Source: Levilactobacillus namurensis DSM 19117 (GTDB lineage: Bacteria; Bacillota; Bacilli; Lactobacillales; Lactobacillaceae). Taken from it: a DNA stretch of 64,000 nucleotides. The stretch is from NCBI RefSeq assembly GCF_001434785.1, contig NZ_AZDT01000016.1, forward strand, positions 1-64,000, in the 5' to 3' direction. The position numbers and the translations under genes are program-made. Under the pieces are notes generated by a model. The model had not been told where the DNA came from, made no database searches, and saw only the letters and a list, made by a program, of their open reading frames with translations. Positions 59,159 through 64,000 of this stretch are shown piece after piece; position 1 is the first letter of the stretch; each line of letters starts with the position of its first letter.

Positions 59159-60175
59159 TTATTTTGAAAAATGCATCTGACCAGCGGACTTGTTCAGCCG
59201 GTTCATATAAGCTGCTCCTAATCCCACTGGTGGGAAGCCCTGCGTCAAGATGTTCTTAACTGGGGATTCCAGGTCGAAGTGGCGTAAGCCATCAAAGAGT
59301 AAATGACTGGCACTCGCAATGTCAGTTCCTAACGAAAAGACTTCCGCATTTGCAGGTAACGTCTGGTCAGCTAGAACGGAATCCACAGCCATCACCCCTA
59401 CTGGTGTGGTCTGTTGAGCCGCCCACTGCAGAGCAGCTGGCCAATCTGCCACCTGATCCACGATGTAGACCTGGGCATCCGGGGCGTAATGCTTATACTT
59501 CATCCCTGGCGCCTTAGGAACTTCGGTCGCCCCCACCTTGTGGTGGTTCGACCGAACCGTCCCAATGACGGCCGCCAACTGTTCTTCCGTGACCGCCCCT
59601 GGGCGCAGAATCGTGGGTACGTCCGCCGTCAAGTCCAAGATCGTGGATTCCACCCCCACGGCCGCTGGGCCATCATCGACGATTCCGGCAATCTTACCGT
59701 TCAAGTCGTGATAGACGTGCTGAGCCAGGGTCGGACTAGGTTTCCCCGACGTATTCGCCGAAGGCCCTACAATGGGGACCCCGGCAGCTTGGATCAAGTT
59801 CAACGTGGTTTTATTTTTGGGATTACGAAAGGCCGCTGTCCGCAACCCGCCAGTTACCGCCTTAGAGAGGGCGCCCGGCTGTAGGTTCAAGATCAACGTC
59901 AAAGAACCCGGCCAAAAGGCTTGCATCAGCTTCTGAGCCGTAGCGGAAAGCGGTTGAGCGTACTCCTCAACCATGGCCTGTCCGGTAACCGTCACGATTA
60001 AGGGGTTGTCACTAGGACGTCCCTTGGCCGCATAGACCTTTTTGACTGCAGTTTCGTTCGTTGCATCGGCACCTAATCCGTACACGGTCTCAGTGGGGAA
60101 TGCCACTAATTGACCGGCCTTCAATAAGGCTGCCGCTGCCTCAACTTGATTTGGTTGAAAAATTTGAGTTTCCAT
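59159..60175 (-). CDS. sua5: Threonylcarbamoyl-AMP synthase (Sua5/YwlC)
   Basis: Makes the threonylcarbamoyl-adenylate used for t6A37 of tRNA. The N-terminal YrdC domain has TETVYGLGADATN, KGRPSDNPLIVT and GPSANTSGKPSPT. A C-terminal Sua5 domain (about residues 225-338) makes it the long form. 338 aa. Lies after prmC (21 bases), in the conserved prfA-prmC-sua5-glyA-upp order. Confidence 0.95.
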   Translation of the reverse strand: METQIFQPNQVEAAAALLKAGQLVAFPTETVYGLGADATNETAVKKVYAAKGRPSDNPLIVTVTGQAMVEEYAQPLSATAQKLMQAFWPGSLTLILNLQPGALSKAVTGGLRTAAFRNPKNKTTLNLIQAAGVPIVGPSANTSGKPSPTLAQHVYHDLNGKIAGIVDDGPAAVGVESTILDLTADVPTILRPGAVTEEQLAAVIGTVRSNHHKVGATEVPKAPGMKYKHYAPDAQVYIVDQVADWPAALQWAAQQTTPVGVMAVDSVLADQTLPANAEVFSLGTDIASASHLLFDGLRHFDLESPVKNILTQGFPPVGLGAAYMNRLNKSAGQMHFSK

Positions 60176-60195
60176 ACCTGTACTCTCTTCCTCTT

Positions 60196-61044
60196 TTAAT
60201 CTGTTAAGTTTACCCGAACCATCCGGTCATGACCGCTCATGTCCTGCCTAATCGTCACGGTTGCCCCCGGCAGGGCCTGCTGAAACAAGGCCTGAACGGC
60301 CGGCCCCTGCCGATACCCGATCTCGGCAAAAAAGGACCCCTTAGGCGCTAAGAAATCCGTGAGCACCGCCGCGAACCGGTGGTAAAAGGCTAAGCCGTGG
60401 TCCGCCGCATACAATGCTTGTTCGGGTTCGTAACGTCGAACAGAATCATCCATCACGGCCAATTCCTCCCGGTCAATGTAGGGAGGATTCGACACGATGG
60501 CGTCAAATCGTTGCCCCTGTACTGGAGCCAACAGGTCCCCGCTGGTAAACCGCACCTTAGCTGCTAACCGCTGGGCGTTAGCTTGTGCCACTTGCAACGC
60601 AGCCGTTGAAATATCCGTTGCCGTCACTTGCCACTGCGGTCGTTCGGCCTGTAAGGTCACAGCAATCGCCCCGCTTCCCGTTCCCACGTCAATCACGTGG
60701 GCCTCAGACGTTGGCACACTGGCCAGCACCCACTCAACGAGCTCTTCTGTCTCTTCTCTAGGAATCAACGTTGCCGGCGTCACCTGAAAGTCCCGGCCAT
60801 AGAACGGCGCGTGGCCGAGAACATACTGGGCTGGTTCACCACGCCCCACCCGGAGAATCTGCTGCTGATACGTCCGCCATTCGTCACTGGGCACCTGGTC
60901 ACGGTAATGTTGCACCAGTTGGGTGAACGTCCACTGATGGCCCTCCAATAGGAGAAACTGGGCCGCACTAGGATCTTGATGGTCGCGGGTCAGCCGTTGC
61001 TCAGCCTCCCGTAACACTTGAAAATACGTGATCGGGTTAGCCAT
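60196..61044 (-). CDS. prmC: Peptide chain release factor N5-glutamine methyltransferase
   Basis: Methylates the GGQ glutamine of RF1/RF2. The SAM-binding motif is DVGTGSGAI (119-127) and the glutamine-binding motif NPPY is at 186-189. 282 aa from ATG at 61044, which overlaps the prfA stop (ATGGCTAA), so translation is coupled to its substrate's gene. A TTG six codons earlier is unlikely. Confidence 0.96.
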   Translation of the reverse strand: MANPITYFQVLREAEQRLTRDHQDPSAAQFLLLEGHQWTFTQLVQHYRDQVPSDEWRTYQQQILRVGRGEPAQYVLGHAPFYGRDFQVTPATLIPREETEELVEWVLASVPTSEAHVIDVGTGSGAIAVTLQAERPQWQVTATDISTAALQVAQANAQRLAAKVRFTSGDLLAPVQGQRFDAIVSNPPYIDREELAVMDDSVRRYEPEQALYAADHGLAFYHRFAAVLTDFLAPKGSFFAEIGYRQGPAVQALFQQALPGATVTIRQDMSGHDRMVRVNLTD

Positions 61045-62122
61045 TATTCTTGAGGTCTTCAAGTTTGGCCGCTTGGTCGGAAAGAATCAAGGCATCGATG
61101 ATGTCGTCTAATTCCCCGTTCATGATTCGGTCCAGCTTATTCAACGTCAGGCCGATACGGTGGTCGGTCACCCGGTTTTGCGGATAATTATAGGTCCGAA
61201 TCCGTTCTGAACGGTCCCCCGTCCCAATCGCCGACTTTCGTTCAGCGTTATAGGCACTTTCTTCTTGCTGCTTGTAGTAGTCGTAGACCCGGGCCCGCAG
61301 AATCTGCATGGCCTTCGCCCGGTTTTGCTGTTGTGACCGTTCGTCTTGCATGGCCACCACGATCCCCGTTGGCAAGTGGGTCATCCGAACGGCAGACGAT
61401 GTTTTGTTAATATGTTGGCCACCGGCACCAGAGGAACGGTAAACGTCAGTCCGAATATCCTTAGGATCAATATCGATGTCGACGTCTTGTTCTTCTGGCA
61501 TCACACCGACCGTTGCCGTACTGGTGTGCACCCGGCCCGCAGATTCCGTTACCGGTACCCGTTGGACACGGTGCGCACCGTTTTCGTACTTGAGCTTGGA
61601 ATAAACCTTATCACCAGAGATCATCATGACGATTTCCTTGAATCCACCAACTTCCGTGGCGTTCTCATCAATGATTTCCGTCTTCCACCCCTGCCGTTCT
61701 GCGTACTTAGAGTACATGCTGAACAGATCGGCAGCGAACAGGCTGGCTTCATCCCCACCAGCGGCCCCGTGGATTTCCATGATAATGTTCTTATCATCGT
61801 TGGGGTCCTTAGGCAGTAGGAGAATCTTGATGTCCTCTTCCAACTTTGCCTTTTGATCGTTGAGATCCTTGAGCTCGTCTTTGACCATCGATTCCATATC
61901 ATCGTCTAACTTTTCCCGAAGCAGTTCGTCGTCATCCTTGATCTGCTTGGTGACATCCTGGTACTGGTGATACTTTTCGACCGTTTCCCGCAATTCCCCT
62001 TCTTCTTTAGATAGGGCCATGAACTTCTGGGTGTCCGCGATGACTTCCGGATCACTGATTAATTCATTGAGTTCGTCGTAGCGGTCAGCGACGGCTTGGA
62101 GCTTATCAAACATTTCATCCAT
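61037..62122 (-). CDS. prfA: Peptide chain release factor 1
   Basis: Terminates translation at UAA and UAG. The catalytic GGQ is at 234-236 ([12 protein letters not shown]). The stop-codon tripeptide PVT (190-192) identifies RF1 rather than RF2. 361 aa. It starts 21 bases after tdk. Confidence 0.98.
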   Translation of the reverse strand: MDEMFDKLQAVADRYDELNELISDPEVIADTQKFMALSKEEGELRETVEKYHQYQDVTKQIKDDDELLREKLDDDMESMVKDELKDLNDQKAKLEEDIKILLLPKDPNDDKNIIMEIHGAAGGDEASLFAADLFSMYSKYAERQGWKTEIIDENATEVGGFKEIVMMISGDKVYSKLKYENGAHRVQRVPVTESAGRVHTSTATVGVMPEEQDVDIDIDPKDIRTDVYRSSGAGGQHINKTSSAVRMTHLPTGIVVAMQDERSQQQNRAKAMQILRARVYDYYKQQEESAYNAERKSAIGTGDRSERIRTYNYPQNRVTDHRIGLTLNKLDRIMNGELDDIIDALILSDQAAKLEDLKNNG

Positions 62123-62143
62123 TCTTGTGTTAACCTCGATTTC

Positions 62144-62728
62144 TTATTTGCCGATTTGATCCAACGGCGGATTAAAGTAGTGACGCCGACAGACGGGGTA
62201 GTAAGCTTCATTCCCCCCGATTTGAACTTGTTCCCCTTCATAGACGGGGTGATTATCATGAAAACGTAAATTCATGATGGCCTTCTTGGTGCAGAACCAA
62301 CAGATGGTCTTCATCTCTTCGATCTTATCCGCATATAATAGAAGATATTTGGAGCCTTCGAAGAGTTCGTTCCGAAAATCATTCTTGAGGCCAAACGTCA
62401 TGACCGGAATCTTTAGGTCATCCACGATTTTTGCCAACTGAAGTACGTGCGCCTTAGTCAGAAATTGGGCTTCGTCGATCAGCACGCAGTTGGCGTTAGG
62501 GTCGAGGCGCTTCACTTCTTCGTACACGTTAGTGGTCTTAAAGATTGCGTGAGCGGCCCGTTTGAGACCGATTCGACTGGTGATATACCCCACTTCATCT
62601 CGCGTATCCAGGCCACTGGTCATGATGATGACCCGCTTGTCCTGTTCCTCATAGTTATGCGCGACTTTGAGAATTTCAATCGTCTTCCCACTGTTCATTG
62701 CGCCGTACCGAAAAAAGAGCTGCGCCAC
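62144..62728 (-). CDS. tdk: Thymidine kinase (type II)
   Basis: Phosphorylates thymidine to dTMP. The P-loop is GAMNSGKT (9-16), Walker [10 protein letters not shown], and the zinc site is formed by CWFCTKKA and a C-terminal CRRH. 194 aa. It heads tdk-prfA-prmC and is divergent from murT. Confidence 0.96.
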   Translation of the reverse strand: MAQLFFRYGAMNSGKTIEILKVAHNYEEQDKRVIIMTSGLDTRDEVGYITSRIGLKRAAHAIFKTTNVYEEVKRLDPNANCVLIDEAQFLTKAHVLQLAKIVDDLKIPVMTFGLKNDFRNELFEGSKYLLLYADKIEEMKTICWFCTKKAIMNLRFHDNHPVYEGEQVQIGGNEAYYPVCRRHYFNPPLDQIGK

Positions 62729-62863
62729 GTTTCTCCCACCTTTTTGACAGTTTTCAATCTATTATAGCCGATTCTCATAAAAAATTCGACCGGCCATTTG
62801 GATTCTTTCCTTGCTTTTTCGCAAAGTTCAAGGCTTTCACTCCCCGATTCCGCTAAAAAATGC

Positions 62864-62869
62864 TAAAAT
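62864..62869 (+). promoter_or_regulatory. Promoter (extended -10) of murT
   Basis: TGC-TAAAAT on the plus strand, 47 bases before the murT ATG. The 187-base tdk/murT spacer should also hold the tdk promoter; I cannot place it exactly. Confidence 0.5.
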
Positions 62870-62915
62870 TAAGCCTTGAATATGAACCTAGTTTTATTAA
62901 GGAGCGAAATCATCC

Positions 62916-64000
62916 ATGTCATTGAGAAGCGGCGTTGCCACCTTTGCGGGGAGATCATCTTACTGGTTTCTTCACACGTTTCTACACGGTGGAAGTTCTC
63001 TACCAGGTAAAATTACGCTCAAGTTAGATCCGCAGATTCTGCGGTCTCTGGGCGCCAAATACGACGTAATCGTCATCACGGGCACCAACGGTAAAACGTT
63101 GACGACCGCACTAACGGTTTCCGTCCTCCACGAAAAGTACCCCTCCATTCTCACCAATCCCACGGGGTCGAACATGGAGCAAGGAATCGTCACGACCTTC
63201 TTGAATGCCAAGCGGCCGAAGACTGGTCGGCCCCTAGCAGTGCTGGAGGTGGACGAAGCCAACGTGATCAAGGTCACGACCTACATCCAGCCTAAAGCGT
63301 TCGTGTTCACCAACATTTTCCGGGACCAAATGGACCGGTACGGTGAAATCTACACCACTTACCAAAAAATCTTAGATGGCGTTGCTCTGGCTCCTAAAGC
63401 CACCATCATCGCCAACGGGGACTCCCCCATCTTCAATTCGAAACAACTGCCGAACCCCATTCAATACTATGGATTCGACGACCAGCCTGACCGGGACTTC
63501 AAGGCCAAACCGAACACCGATGGGGTCCTATGTCCCAACTGCCAACACATTCTCCACTACCATTCCTTAACTTACAGTAACCAAGGCAAGTACTTCTGTC
63601 CCAACTGTGGGTTCGAACGCCCTGAGTTGACCTATCGCCTGACCAAGTTGGGGGAACAGACCCCGACATCGTCACAATTCGACGTGGACGGTCATCCCTT
63701 CACGATTCACGTGGGCGGGACCTATAACATCTACAACGCCTTGGCAGCCTATGCTGTAGGCCGCTTTCTGGACGTCACCCCCGACCAGATTGCACATGCC
63801 TTTACGGCGAACGAACGGGTCTTTGGACGCCAAGAAGTCATCGACGTCGATGGCAAGCAAGTCACCATCATCCTGGTCAAGAACCCCGTTGGGCTGGACC
63901 AAGTGCTCCACATGATCAGTACGGACCAGCACCCCTTCTCCTTCGTCGGACTCCTCAACGCGAACTACGCGGACGGGATCGATACCAGTTGGATTTGGGA
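62916..64000 (+). CDS. murT: Lipid II isoglutaminyl synthase, MurT subunit (partial at window edge)
   Basis: With GatD, amidates the alpha-carboxyl of D-Glu in the peptidoglycan stem. Mur-ligase P-loop TGTNGKT is at 55-61; EVDEAN, FTNIFRDQMDRYGE and YNIYNALAA motifs are conserved. A Cys4 zinc ribbon is formed by C206, C209, C228 and C231 (two CPNC motifs), the MurT hallmark. The ATG follows AAGGAG. The frame is open to the window end; about 361 of ~440 residues are visible. gatD should follow outside the window. Confidence 0.96.
   Translation, partial: MSLRSGVATFAGRSSYWFLHTFLHGGSSLPGKITLKLDPQILRSLGAKYDVIVITGTNGKTLTTALTVSVLHEKYPSILTNPTGSNMEQGIVTTFLNAKRPKTGRPLAVLEVDEANVIKVTTYIQPKAFVFTNIFRDQMDRYGEIYTTYQKILDGVALAPKATIIANGDSPIFNSKQLPNPIQYYGFDDQPDRDFKAKPNTDGVLCPNCQHILHYHSLTYSNQGKYFCPNCGFERPELTYRLTKLGEQTPTSSQFDVDGHPFTIHVGGTYNIYNALAAYAVGRFLDVTPDQIAHAFTANERVFGRQEVIDVDGKQVTIILVKNPVGLDQVLHMISTDQHPFSFVGLLNANYADGIDTSWIW

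Overview
This is a chromosomal core region of a lactic acid bacterium in the family Lactobacillaceae. Base composition is near half G+C by eye, which is high for the family and fits a Levilactobacillus-like species, but I cannot fix the genus. The assignment rests on: a D-Ala-D-Ala ligase with the Phe seen in D-lactate-adding enzymes of vancomycin-resistant lactobacilli; EzrA, RodZ, YueI and DUF2969 proteins; T-box leaders; and Bacillus/Lactobacillus gene order throughout. No phage, insertion sequence, CRISPR array, tRNA or rRNA was found. Most genes lie on the minus strand.

Layout, left to right. 1-7952: yajC, then ruvB-ruvA and mutL-mutS (recombination and mismatch repair) and ymdB. 8080-16803: rny, recA (with a LexA box), cinA, pgsA, rodZ and two M16 peptidase-like genes. 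17024-19680: an amino-acid ABC transporter behind a T-box leader whose codon reads histidine and whose decision module is repeated. 19687-23657: minD-minC-mreD-mreC-mreB, for division-site placement and cell shape. 23893-28360: folC and valS, the latter behind a valine T-box. 28372-33442: tpx, thiI, a cysteine desulfurase and ezrA. 33625-39063, mostly plus strand: free-methionine-sulfoxide reductase, rpsD, a divergent DUF1054 gene, yueI, rarA, two adjacent structured RNAs, a small membrane protein and a universal stress protein. 39179-45091: an HTH-TPR regulator, a membrane glycerophosphodiesterase, ddl, a DUF2785 protein and an SPFH protein. 45198-50113: a lone GcvH-like protein, rodA, DUF2969, yidD, a second mreB, murA and DUF1146. 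50324-56755: the full F1Fo ATP synthase operon. 57106-62728: upp, glyA, tsaC/sua5, prmC, prfA and tdk. 62916-end: the start of murT, cut by the window edge.

Functionally the window joins DNA repair, translation and tRNA modification, elongation-type cell-wall synthesis (two MreB paralogues, MreCD, RodZ, RodA, MurA, Ddl, MurT) and the proton ATPase.

The most interesting parts are regulatory or non-coding: the two structured RNAs between rarA and the usp operon (one resembling 6S RNA; the locus matches the Lacto-usp motif), the His-type T-box with a second T-box module lacking Stem I, an 18-bp perfect palindrome upstream of the ATP synthase promoter, and promoters embedded in the 3' ends of upstream genes. 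No clearly undescribed protein system was found. Several starts were moved from the longest open frame on the basis of Shine-Dalgarno position and family N-termini; each case is noted.
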